Source: JAWKTT01 sp041398965 (GTDB lineage Bacteria; Planctomycetota; Planctomycetia; Planctomycetales; Planctomycetaceae). Taken from it: a stretch of DNA of 46,318 bases. A program made the position numbers and the translations under genes. Within the stretch, counting starts at the first letter, position 1. Each line of letters starts with the position of its first letter. The stretch lies in assembly GCA_041398965.1 (NCBI GenBank), contig JAWKTT010000036.1, positions 1-46,318 of the forward strand, written 5' to 3'. Positions 20,305-28,924 of the stretch are shown one piece after another. The notes under the pieces are model-generated. The model was not told the origin of the DNA. It saw only the letters and a program-made list of their open reading frames with translations, and did not search any database.

Positions 20305-21051
20305 ATGGGGTCAAGAACAGGCGGAACCGTCGCCACAATGGTGATTTCGGTCCCCATTGCCGCTGTATTGCTGATGGCCATGTTTGGCGTCCCGAGAATT
20401 GCCCCCGGCGTCAACGGCAAACAGGAGACTGTCTGGCAAGACCCTCGCGAATTCCTCGGCGAACTACAAGGGAAAACGTCGCAAACCGGGATGTTCGAGG
20501 GGGATTCGAGTTATCGGCCCGGCGGAGAAAACAGGAATCCGTTCTATCGGCAGGAGGATAACGCTCCCCTCGCACCCGGCAGTGACGATGCTCCTGGATG
20601 GGGTTCTCCTCGCTCGTCGGAGACATCGCACGGCCCGAGCAGTCGCACCCAAGATCCCACTGGGGCCAACTATCAGTACCCAGAACGAAACCAGTACACG
20701 GAACGAAACAATCGCCCTGGATCACCTTGGCCGACTCCCAATGAGAATCGATTTTCCCCCAATCCCGACAATTCTCGGTCAGGCGGCTCTCCGAACATCG
20801 GCTGGCAAGAGGCCTCAAGAAAACTCAACGAACTCGGCATCGAGCATTACCGCATCGAAGCCGGTTCGACTCTGGGGTCTTTTGTGTTCATCTGCCAGTT
20901 TAGCCCGGGCGACGACCCGCAGGTCATTCAGCGATTCGAAGCCGAACGGAACGACCCACTTCAAGCTGTCGCCGAAGCGATCCGACAAATTGAAGATTTC
21001 CTCCGTGATCGACATCAAGGCAGCAACAACAACGGCTTCCCCTTTCGGTAG
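20305..21051 (+). CDS. Small membrane-anchored protein with disordered linker
   Basis: The 248-residue protein has one N-terminal membrane helix (about residues 9-30), then a long linker rich in Pro, Asn, Ser, Gly and Arg (about 50-165). A compact C-terminal domain of about 75 residues follows, starting IGWQEASRKLNELGIEHYRIE. The ATG at 20305 is preceded by GGGAGG (20292-20297) at 7 bases, a strong start. The C-terminal domain has an alternating helix and strand pattern and may be a small binding module. No named family is recognised. It precedes scpB with a gap of 263 bases. Confidence 0.75.
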   Translation: MGSRTGGTVATMVISVPIAAVLLMAMFGVPRIAPGVNGKQETVWQDPREFLGELQGKTSQTGMFEGDSSYRPGGENRNPFYRQEDNAPLAPGSDDAPGWGSPRSSETSHGPSSRTQDPTGANYQYPERNQYTERNNRPGSPWPTPNENRFSPNPDNSRSGGSPNIGWQEASRKLNELGIEHYRIEAGSTLGSFVFICQFSPGDDPQVIQRFEAERNDPLQAVAEAIRQIEDFLRDRHQGSNNNGFPFR

Positions 21052-21314
21052 CCTCCGATGTCAACCCCATCGGTCAACCACACTTGCTCAATGTTTTGTG
21101 CAGAAACACTGACGATTCCTTTGTAATCTCGTCAAGATGCCGCACGACGAACAACGGTGTCCTTCACGGATGGAGGATTTGCGACTCGCTCAGACAGAAA
21201 ACTCTGTACGTCCTGTCAACTGGCAAGTCATGACACTGGTGGGCCGATCTCACCAGTCGATCAGTTTCCGATCACTGCTTTTGAATTGTATTCCTCCCTG
21301 GGAGTGATGGTTTC

Positions 21315-22223
21315 GTGCGATCGAGTTCGAGTCAGTCTCTGTCGAAGCATTGGCAGTCGTCGTTGCTGCAAGGTTGGCAGTCGATCGTCCAATTCGGACC
21401 GCACTTTCCCGATCCACAGCAGCCCGAAGTACGACAACTCTGGCGACGCAAATCTGCCGAAGTCGCCGGGGAGACCGGTCACTTTGACACGTTGTCCATT
21501 AACCAGCGATCGGTCAAATCGGCTCGACTCGAAGCGGCTCTGCTCGTGGCCGGAGGTGGCCTGACGCTCCAGAAGCTCGCCCAGTTTGCAACTCTCTCCG
21601 GAGCCAAAGAAGCCCGAGAACTGATCGATCAACTTAATGAATCGTATGCCCGCTCGCGATCATCGTTTCGGGTCGAACGGGTCGCGACAGGCTATCGACT
21701 GTTGACGCTCCCGAAGTTCGCCCACTGGCTCGACCGAATTCATCATCGACAGGAACGCCTTAAACTCTCTGCACCCGCAATGGAGACATTGTCCATCGTC
21801 GCGTACCGTCAACCACTGACGCGAGCCGACATTGAAGCGGTGCGCGGGGTGCAGTCGGCCGAGATGCTTAAGCAACTGATGGAGCGAAACCTCGTCAAGA
21901 TCGTCGGCGAAGACGACACCCTCGGACGTCCCTATCTGTACGGCACGACGCGCCTGTTCCTCGAATACTTCGGCCTTCGTGCCCTTGACGACCTCCCCCG
22001 TGCCGAAACACTCCGCAAAGCCGCTACCGAACTCCGAGCGGAACGCCTCGCCGCCGCCGAAGAAGCCGCACGCGAAGAGGATGAACAGGACGATGACGAG
22101 TGGGACGACGACGATGAAGAAGATGACGAAGAAGATGACGACGACGATGAATGGGAGGACGATGAAGACGACGAGGACGACGACGAAGAAGAAGAAGAAG
22201 AGGAAGAATCGGAAGCTGCCTGA
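21315..22223 (+). CDS. scpB: Segregation and condensation protein B (ScpB) with acidic tail
   Basis: ScpB joins ScpA and SMC in the condensin-like complex that organises and separates chromosomes. The ScpB core with two winged helices runs from about residue 70 to 230, with recognisable pieces LEAALLVAGGGLT, LSAPAMETLSIVAYRQP, VRGVQSAEMLKQL and LGRPYLYGTT. The last 50 or so residues are almost all Asp and Glu with a few Trp, unusual for ScpB. The start is a GTG with GGGAG about 10 bases upstream; the N-terminal 55 residues are not clearly part of the family, so the start is less sure. No scpA is in the window. Confidence 0.9.
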   Translation: MRSSSSQSLSKHWQSSLLQGWQSIVQFGPHFPDPQQPEVRQLWRRKSAEVAGETGHFDTLSINQRSVKSARLEAALLVAGGGLTLQKLAQFATLSGAKEARELIDQLNESYARSRSSFRVERVATGYRLLTLPKFAHWLDRIHHRQERLKLSAPAMETLSIVAYRQPLTRADIEAVRGVQSAEMLKQLMERNLVKIVGEDDTLGRPYLYGTTRLFLEYFGLRALDDLPRAETLRKAATELRAERLAAAEEAAREEDEQDDDEWDDDDEEDDEEDDDDDEWEDDEDDEDDDEEEEEEEESEAA

Positions 22224-22470
22224 TTCCTCTCAATGGCAAGACCTCTGCCTCGCGCCCCCCGAGTGCGAGACAAACTCGTCGTATGATCCAAGACGCCGTT
22301 TCCCCCCACGCCCAACTTGCCGGGCGATAAATCGTATTTCCTCCGTTCTTGGCATTCGGGTCTCCTCCCTGAAACGCCACAGCCACGCTTTGCTGCTCCT
22401 TCCGGTTCCGACCTTCCCTTGCTACGCTGATCGCAAGGTTTAGGCATCCCCGGTCGAGGAGTTCGTTCCC

Positions 22471-25400
22471 ATGATTGCTGCCCGGTTGAGTCATCGTTGC
22501 AAAGTCGCCCGTTCTGTCACTCTCATCGTGCTCGACCGACTGCGAGAAGCAGGGGTGTTGACGCTCTGCGTATTCGCTCTGATTCCTTTCATCATTGGAT
22601 CAGCCACGCTTGCGGATGACTCGTTCCCGAAGCCATTCGATACTCAAGCCGAGACGGAGAAGCCACTCACCCCGCAAGAAGCGCTCGCGGCGTTTCATGT
22701 TCCCGAGGGATTTAAGGCGACCCTTTTCGCAGCAGAACCCGACGTTTGCAATCCGATTTCGATCTGCACCGATTCTCGAGGTCGACTCTGGGTCGCTGAG
22801 AACTATACCTATGCCGAGTCGGGGACAAATTACGATCTCCGCCTGCACGACCGAGTCATTGTGCTGGAAGATACCGATGGCGATGGCGTCCACGACAAGC
22901 GAACCGTCTTTTACGACAAGATTCAGAAGTTGACGTCGGTCGCGGTGGGCATGGGGGGCGTCTGGATCACTTGTGCTCCCATGACAACTCCCGATGGTCC
23001 CCGCCCGAAGTTAGAACTCCTGTTCATTCCCGACGCCAACGCCGATGCCGTCCCCGACGGAGAGCCGGTCGTCATGCTCGATGGATTCGATGGCGACGCC
23101 ATTCGTCACAACATCGTCAACGGCCTGAAGTGGGGGCCGGATGGTTGGCTCTATGGTCGACACGGCATCATGGCGACCTCGTTTGTCGGTCGGCCCGGTG
23201 CCGCAGATTCCGAGCGACGGGCGATCAACTGCGGCGTCTGGCGTTTCCATCCGACGCGGCACCTGTTTGAAGTTGTCTCGCAGGGGACGACGAACCCCTG
23301 GGGCATGGACTGGGATTCAAACGGCGAGTGCTGGCTCATCAATACCGTCATCGGACACCTCTGGCACGTCCTCCCAAATGCTCACTGGCGACGGATGTAC
23401 GGTTCGCACTTCAACCCACACATCTATGAAGTCATGGAACAAACCGCAGACCACTTTCACTGGGCGACCGGCGAGAACTGGGGGGACGTCAAGAAAGGAA
23501 TGTCCGCCACGACCGACGCTGCGGGCGGCGGTCACGCACATTGTGGAATCCTGTACTGCGACGCCACCTGGCCTGCTGAGTTTCGGGGTTCCGTGCTCGC
23601 CGGGAACTATCATGGCCGACGACTCAATCGGGACATCCTCGTCAGGAAAGGATGCGGCTACACGGCGACGCACGCTCCCGACTTCATCAGCAGCAGCGAC
23701 CCCTACTTCAAGGTGATCGAACTCGAGCATGCCCGCGACGGCGGGATGTTTGTGGCCGACTGGTCCGACATCGGCGAGTGTCACGACAACGATGGCGTCC
23801 ATCGGTCCAGCGGACGTATTTTCAAGGTGACGTGGGACACCGAACCGCACCAGACGTCGTCGTCCCCCAAGCTGCCTGATGTCGATGGTGCCGGAAATGC
23901 CTCCAATGGTGGCATCGAACGTGCAGCCCTCTTTGAGGAAGAAGCGATTTTTCCCCTGAACAGAACGGTAGACATTGCAAGCCTGACGTCGGATCAGTTG
24001 CTACTGCTGCAAGGTCATCGAAGTGAATGGTACGCTCGCCGTGCCCGGCTGATTCTTCAGGAACGTGCCGCGCGGGGAGACGCGATGCTGCCAGTGGCCG
24101 ACGCGTGCCGAAACCTCGTGCAATCCGCTTCGTCGCCGGTCCACAAATTGCGTCTGTTCTGGTGCCTGCTGGTGACGGGGCAACTCAAGCACTCTGACTT
24201 GCAATTGGCGGTTCAGGACAACGATGAACACCTCAACGCCTGGGGAGTCCGAATGATCGCCGAGCACCCTGAACTGCTGGCCGATCCAGCGACAGCCGCC
24301 GAGTGGTTGGGCGACATCGCAGCGACGACCAAGTCGGGACTCGTCCGCCTGTACATCGCGGCAACGATCACCCGATTCTCGCTACCAGACCGGCTGCATC
24401 TCGCTACGATCCTCGCAGCACAGGAACAGGACGCCCATGATCCTCAATTGCCGCTGCTTCTCTGGGTTGGCGTTGAACCTGCCATCGCAGCAGACCCCGC
24501 GCGCGGCGTTGCGCTGATGGCTGAGTCCAAACTCCCGCAGTTGAGCCGCTTCATCGCCCGGCGATTGACGGGGGAATCGTCCACCGACATGACCGGTATC
24601 AACGCCATTGCCGCCATCCTGAAGGGGTCAACGAACGAGCACAACGGCCTCCGCCGACAGGTCTTGCTCGGGATGAACGATGCGCTCCGTGGTTGGCGAA
24701 AAGCTCCGCAACCGGCTCAGTGGAATGACGTCGTCAACCAGATGCAGACTTCGGGCGATGGCGATCTTGTGACGATGACTCGCGACTTGAGTCTCCTCTT
24801 CGGCGATGGTCGGGCCATCGAAGAGGTACGCAAGATTGCATTGGACGGTCGAGCAGAGCTGAGCACCCGACAGGCTGCCATTCGCTCGCTCGTCGAGTCC
24901 CGGGCCGACGGTCTCGCTCCGATGCTCGAAGAGTTATTGAAGAACCGCGATCTCGCCGCTCCCGCGATCGAAGGTCTCGCAGCCGTCGGCGGTCCCGAGA
25001 CGCCGCAGTTACTCGCCGCCAACTACAACCGCTATCGCCAGGACGGAAAAACAGCCGCCATCACCACCCTCGTCTCCCGACCCGACTTCGCCCCCCGACT
25101 GATCGAGGCGGTCGAACAAGGAAAGATTCCGAGAGAGGATGTCCCCTCCTTCCAACTGCGACAAATGCTCACCTATGGTAACGCCGAGTTGGCGACACGC
25201 ATCAACCAGCAATGGCCCGAACTCGCGCGTTTGTCGACCGAAAAGCAAACCCGGATGGCCGAGTTCCGAAAAGCTCTCACCGCCGACACCCTCGCCGCAG
25301 GTGATCGCTCGGCCGGACGAAAGCTCTTTCAGGAGTCCTGTGCAAAGTGTCATAAGCTCTTCGGCGAAGGGGGAACCACCGCTCCCGACATCACCGGCGC

Positions 25401-25716
25401 ACAACGCTCGAATCTGAACTACCTCCTGGAGAACATCGTCGACCCGAGCGCAACGGTCTCGAAGAACTACAAGATGTCGATTGTCATTCTCGATGATGGC
25501 CGCGTCCTCAACGGCATCGTTCTGGAGAACCGGGCCGACTCCCCCACCATTTCCCTGCAACTCCCCGACCAACTCGTCCGCCTCGACCGCTCGTCCATCG
25601 AGCAACTCCGAGAAACCGAGATGTCTCTCATGCCCGAAGGCCAACTCGACCGCCTCACTCCTGAACAACTCCGCAACTTGATGAGCTACCTCATGTCGCC
25701 GTCGCAAGTCGAATAA
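22471..25716 (+). CDS. PVC-type membrane-bound dehydrogenase with C-terminal heme-binding domain
   Basis: This 1,081-residue exported protein starts with a signal peptide ending near SATLADD (about residue 49). Next is a beta-propeller-like dehydrogenase domain (about 75-450) with FHVPEGFKATLFAAEPDV, DTDGDGVHDKR and NGLKWGPDGWLYG. Then come helical HEAT-like repeats (about 500-930) and a cytochrome-c-like domain with CAKCH at 957-961. The fusion is characteristic of planctomycetes and verrucomicrobia, where it is thought to oxidise sugars or alcohols and pass electrons to heme; the substrate is unknown. No separate electron-transfer partner is next to it. A TPR protein gene converges on it from the right. 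Confidence 0.92.
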   Translation: MIAARLSHRCKVARSVTLIVLDRLREAGVLTLCVFALIPFIIGSATLADDSFPKPFDTQAETEKPLTPQEALAAFHVPEGFKATLFAAEPDVCNPISICTDSRGRLWVAENYTYAESGTNYDLRLHDRVIVLEDTDGDGVHDKRTVFYDKIQKLTSVAVGMGGVWITCAPMTTPDGPRPKLELLFIPDANADAVPDGEPVVMLDGFDGDAIRHNIVNGLKWGPDGWLYGRHGIMATSFVGRPGAADSERRAINCGVWRFHPTRHLFEVVSQGTTNPWGMDWDSNGECWLINTVIGHLWHVLPNAHWRRMYGSHFNPHIYEVMEQTADHFHWATGENWGDVKKGMSATTDAAGGGHAHCGILYCDATWPAEFRGSVLAGNYHGRRLNRDILVRKGCGYTATHAPDFISSSDPYFKVIELEHARDGGMFVADWSDIGECHDNDGVHRSSGRIFKVTWDTEPHQTSSSPKLPDVDGAGNASNGGIERAALFEEEAIFPLNRTVDIASLTSDQLLLLQGHRSEWYARRARLILQERAARGDAMLPVADACRNLVQSASSPVHKLRLFWCLLVTGQLKHSDLQLAVQDNDEHLNAWGVRMIAEHPELLADPATAAEWLGDIAATTKSGLVRLYIAATITRFSLPDRLHLATILAAQEQDAHDPQLPLLLWVGVEPAIAADPARGVALMAESKLPQLSRFIARRLTGESSTDMTGINAIAAILKGSTNEHNGLRRQVLLGMNDALRGWRKAPQPAQWNDVVNQMQTSGDGDLVTMTRDLSLLFGDGRAIEEVRKIALDGRAELSTRQAAIRSLVESRADGLAPMLEELLKNRDLAAPAIEGLAAVGGPETPQLLAANYNRYRQDGKTAAITTLVSRPDFAPRLIEAVEQGKIPREDVPSFQLRQMLTYGNAELATRINQQWPELARLSTEKQTRMAEFRKALTADTLAAGDRSAGRKLFQESCAKCHKLFGEGGTTAPDITGAQRSNLNYLLENIVDPSATVSKNYKMSIVILDDGRVLNGIVLENRADSPTISLQLPDQLVRLDRSSIEQLRETEMSLMPEGQLDRLTPEQLRNLMSYLMSPSQVE

Positions 25717-25815
25717 CATCTCCCCCTGCGTCGGACGATCCATATCCGGCGTCACCTCAAACATCCGACGGACACACATGCCCGTCGGACAATGAGTGAC
25801 GAACTTCGCCCACGA

Positions 25816-26658
25816 TTACTTTAAGGCATCAAGTTTCTCCTGTGGCCCCTTCTTCAGCACGTCACTGGGCGCCGCTGCGATCGACAGTTGATATTGTGTC
25901 CTCGCCTTCTCGATCTGCCCCCCTTTGGCAAAGATATCTCCCAGCGACATTCGCCAGAAGTAAACCAGCGTTGCCCCTCGCCCTTCAGGGGGACCCGCGA
26001 GCGACTTCTCAGCCGCAGCCAATGCCTGTTCGATGTTTCCGGCATCCAACCAAGCCAGTCCGGCATCCTTATACAATGCCGCCTGCAACATCGGATCAGC
26101 CGCCGCCTGCTCTTCGAGTCGCTTCGCCTTGGCAGTGTCGAGTTTCACCTCGATCTCCGTCAGTTTCGCCTCCATCGCCGTCGCTTTTTCAGCGTTCCTC
26201 TCGACGTAAGAATAGATCTGTGCGAGCAGGGCCACAGAGACTATGTCTGACTTGTCCTTCCTGAGTGTCTCTTCATATCGTTCGATCGCCCCTTTGGTCA
26301 TCCCCCGTTGATGGTAGAATGTGGCAGTCGACCGCGCGATCAGTGAACGCTTTGTCTTCGAGTCGATGTGCTCAATCAAGTACTCCGACGCCTCAACCAT
26401 TTTCTCCGCCTCGGGGAGTTCTCGATACGCGGGAATGAGCGATTCGTAGGCCTCCACTCGCTGATCGTCGTTTTCCGCCAATCGCAATGAGGCCTCCAAA
26501 GGTATTCGACTCCCCGCATAGTCTCTCTTCATGAGAAACGGAACTGCCGCACGCCGGGCATCACGATAGTTAGAATACTGCTCCTGACCCGCAGCCGACC
26601 GCAAAACAAAACTGAGGATTCCAGCAACCAAAATCAACACGACGGGCAGTGAGCGCAT
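25816..26658 (-). CDS. Exported tetratricopeptide-repeat protein
   Basis: The 280-residue product starts at the ATG at 26656-26658 with a signal peptide (VVLILVAGILSFVLRSAAG). The frame is open to 26847, but that extension is not protein-like. The mature part is all-helical with TPR-like units, for example YKDAGLAWLDAGNIEQALAA and the segment before QYQLSIAAAP near the C-terminus. TPR domains hold protein partners together. It is probably periplasmic. It converges with the dehydrogenase gene, and the 99-base gap between them shows no strong terminator. Confidence 0.8.
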   Translation of the reverse strand: MRSLPVVLILVAGILSFVLRSAAGQEQYSNYRDARRAAVPFLMKRDYAGSRIPLEASLRLAENDDQRVEAYESLIPAYRELPEAEKMVEASEYLIEHIDSKTKRSLIARSTATFYHQRGMTKGAIERYEETLRKDKSDIVSVALLAQIYSYVERNAEKATAMEAKLTEIEVKLDTAKAKRLEEQAAADPMLQAALYKDAGLAWLDAGNIEQALAAAEKSLAGPPEGRGATLVYFWRMSLGDIFAKGGQIEKARTQYQLSIAAAPSDVLKKGPQEKLDALK

Positions 26659-26909
26659 AGTCCGAGTCCTGTAAGTCGAGATTGGGATGTGAAAGAGTCC
26701 TGTGTTGCGGTCATTGATTGACCATTCGCGGGAACCGCGAGAGTGGCAACATTCGTCCAAATCTACGACAACCGCAACCGGAATACAACGAAAAATCTCC
26801 AACCATTTCTTGACCTTCAGTTCGCCGAACAGCCATCCGTCGAACAACGGACATCGTTGCCCGTCAATTCATCCGCGATCCGATGTGCGTTCGATTTGCC
26901 ATACAGGGA

Positions 26910-27809
26910 TCATCTCTCCAGCCACTCGACGACATGGGACGCGACGTCGATGCCCGTGGCAGATGAGAATCCCTTCCAGCCAGGAATGCCGTTCACTTCA
27001 ATGACATAACGTTTGCCATCCGGGCCGGAGAGGAGATCGACGCCGGCAAAAGGGACTCCGACGGCAGACGCTGCCTTTAATGCTAAGTCGACCTCTTCAG
27101 GCGTCGGGTCATAAGCCTCCGCTTTCCCGCCACAGGCGACATTAGTTTTGTAACTATGATTCGCATGACGTCGAATCGCACCGATTACCTCCCCCCCTAA
27201 AGTGAGGATGCGAATATCGTATCCGGGGTGCTGAATAAATCTCTGTAAGTAAAGTACCGACTGCATTCGTTCGAGCGTGCGAAAGACACGTTGACCGAGA
27301 TCTGGGTCGCTGACCCGGACAATGCCACGGCCCTCCGCACCGAAAATGGGTTTCACCAGGACATCCCCTCCGAGTCGTTCTAATCCCACTAACGCTTCTA
27401 CCGTCGACTCACACACAAGGGTCTCTGGAACGGGCAGCCCCGCCGCGGCCAACGTGCTCGTTGTTAAGAACTTGTCGACCGCATGTTCAATGGTGCGGGG
27501 CGGATTCAGGACCCTCACCCCCAACGCCTCTAATCGTGAAAGCGTATCCATTCGAAAGACGATCTGCTCCAACGATCCCGGGGGCATCGTCCGAATTACC
27601 AGGGAATCAAAGCTGAGCAGGTCAATATTCTGAAGCGATTGACGATCTGTAAGATCGCGACCTTCCGCAGTAATTCCCCTCTCCGACCCCACGCTCACGG
27701 TGAGCGTGGGGTAGTCCAGTCTCTCGACCGTGTGACCTCGCTCAGTTCCAGCCCGCTGGAGGTCGGATACATACCAACTCCCGGCATTTCCTAATAGGCC
27801 GATTCGCAC
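26910..27809 (-). CDS. RimK-like ATP-grasp ligase
   Basis: The 299-residue protein starts at a GTG (27809) with GGAG 5 bases upstream, giving VRIGLLGN as the N-terminus; an in-frame ATG at 27881 is less likely. ATP-grasp features are visible: VLVKPIFGAEGRGIVRV (ATP-binding loop), LYLQRFIQHPGYDIRILTLGG, and VIEVNGIPGWKGF with the metal-binding Glu and Asn. RimK-family enzymes add glutamate or other amino acids to proteins or cofactors. Members such as MptN modify tetrahydromethanopterin, a cofactor found in planctomycete C1 metabolism, so that role is possible but unproved. The gene contains a perfect 27-bp palindrome near its 5' end. Confidence 0.85.
   Translation of the reverse strand: MRIGLLGNAGSWYVSDLQRAGTERGHTVERLDYPTLTVSVGSERGITAEGRDLTDRQSLQNIDLLSFDSLVIRTMPPGSLEQIVFRMDTLSRLEALGVRVLNPPRTIEHAVDKFLTTSTLAAAGLPVPETLVCESTVEALVGLERLGGDVLVKPIFGAEGRGIVRVSDPDLGQRVFRTLERMQSVLYLQRFIQHPGYDIRILTLGGEVIGAIRRHANHSYKTNVACGGKAEAYDPTPEEVDLALKAASAVGVPFAGVDLLSGPDGKRYVIEVNGIPGWKGFSSATGIDVASHVVEWLER
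27686..27712. repeat. Perfect 27-bp palindrome inside the ATP-grasp gene
   Basis: Two 13-base arms (27686-27698 and 27700-27712) are exact reverse complements around a single central G. In the reading frame the site encodes part of YPTLTVSVGS, near residue 37. The transcript could form a very stable hairpin about 100 bases after the start codon. Confidence 0.8.
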
Positions 27810-28032
27810 AATGTCTCCTTTGATTAAATGTCGCAGCTGTTGATTTCTGCTGGAAGGCAGATCGCGGAATTGATAAGACACACGTCTTAATGGACCGGCT
27901 ATCAGTCAACTGGACAACGTAAATCAGCACGTCCAGTCTGATCCGGTTCCGTGTAATAACTAGTAGAAAAGCGTACGCGTTGCTGGTGTCAGATTGGAAA
28001 GGCTGTTCCACAGTCGCCATTTTAACGGGCGG

Positions 28033-28749
28033 TTAAGGCGTCGTAAGATTCAACTCTTCGATTTGCTTCGTCTTAACGTTCTTGGAAAAGGTATTGGTCT
28101 CTCCGAAGTCGTCGAATGTGTCGTACCCGCTTCCCCCATCAACAGCTAGGCCCTTCCTGAAGGTGGCGTTGCTTTCTTGGTAGATGTCGTCATCGGCTCC
28201 CAGCTTGATCTTGACCGCGGCGAGATAGGTGTTGCCCCCGCGAAAGCCATCATGTGCAACTTCGTCAAAACCGCTGCCGGTATCGATGACAAGTCTTGAA
28301 TGAAAGGTGTTTCCACTCGAAAGGACGAGGTCATCGCCCCCTCCAAGCTGTAGTTTCATCTTGGCGAAGACGTCGACTTGTTCGCACTGAAACGTGTCGG
28401 CCCCTTCTCCTCCGAGAAACTGGACCGAGTTGGCTCGAATTGACCCGACGAACTCCAACGTGTCCTCACCGGCGTTGCCGAGAAACTGAAACTTACCACT
28501 AAGATTCAGGTTGCTAGCGGTCACATCATCGTTTCCCCCTGCCCCCTGAATGACGATCGACTTGACGCCGGTCTCAACTTGAGACGCTCCTTCATTAACG
28601 GAAACCTCAACGCTTCCATTGCCTAATCCGACCAGATCTATGTAATCCCCGACATCGTCTGTGGAAACAATCCACAGGGTCGTCCCCTTGCGAAAGATAC
28701 TCGCCGAAAGAAGTGTTCGTCCTTCCAGTTGTTCAAATCCGAATACCAT
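28033..28749 (-). CDS. Small exported protein with LEPR-XLL-like N-terminus and Gly/Asp repeats
   Basis: The 238-residue protein begins MVFGFEQLEGRTLLSA, which resembles the LEPR-XLL motif at the N-terminus of many planctomycete surface proteins. The rest carries repeated Gly/Asp-rich turns (GGAGGNDDV-like, GNAGEDTLEF, GGEGADTF, GGGDDLV, GGSGYDTFDD). These look like calcium-binding RTX-type or parallel beta-helix repeats. The ATG at 28747-28749 has GGAG 5 bases upstream and is preferred over one 9 codons earlier. It is probably exported; calcium binding is inferred from the repeats. Confidence 0.75.
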   Translation of the reverse strand: MVFGFEQLEGRTLLSASIFRKGTTLWIVSTDDVGDYIDLVGLGNGSVEVSVNEGASQVETGVKSIVIQGAGGNDDVTASNLNLSGKFQFLGNAGEDTLEFVGSIRANSVQFLGGEGADTFQCEQVDVFAKMKLQLGGGDDLVLSSGNTFHSRLVIDTGSGFDEVAHDGFRGGNTYLAAVKIKLGADDDIYQESNATFRKGLAVDGGSGYDTFDDFGETNTFSKNVKTKQIEELNLTTP

Positions 28750-28924
28750 GGTGTCTCCATACACGAGGTGTGTCAATTAATTCAATCACGACAATTTGTT
28801 CAGGTGGCGAGGATCGCCAAACTTCAGCGGCCAGATGTCAGAGTTGGAACATAGGGACATGATTGCGCGATTGATAACAGATTCTCGGCCTCGATGGCAA
28901 TCGGAAGCAGAATGTGACAACAAG

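Noticed and set aside
21932..22447. Minus-strand frame with long serine runs opposite scpB
   Set aside because: It is the mirror of the Asp/Glu codons of the ScpB tail and has no independent support.
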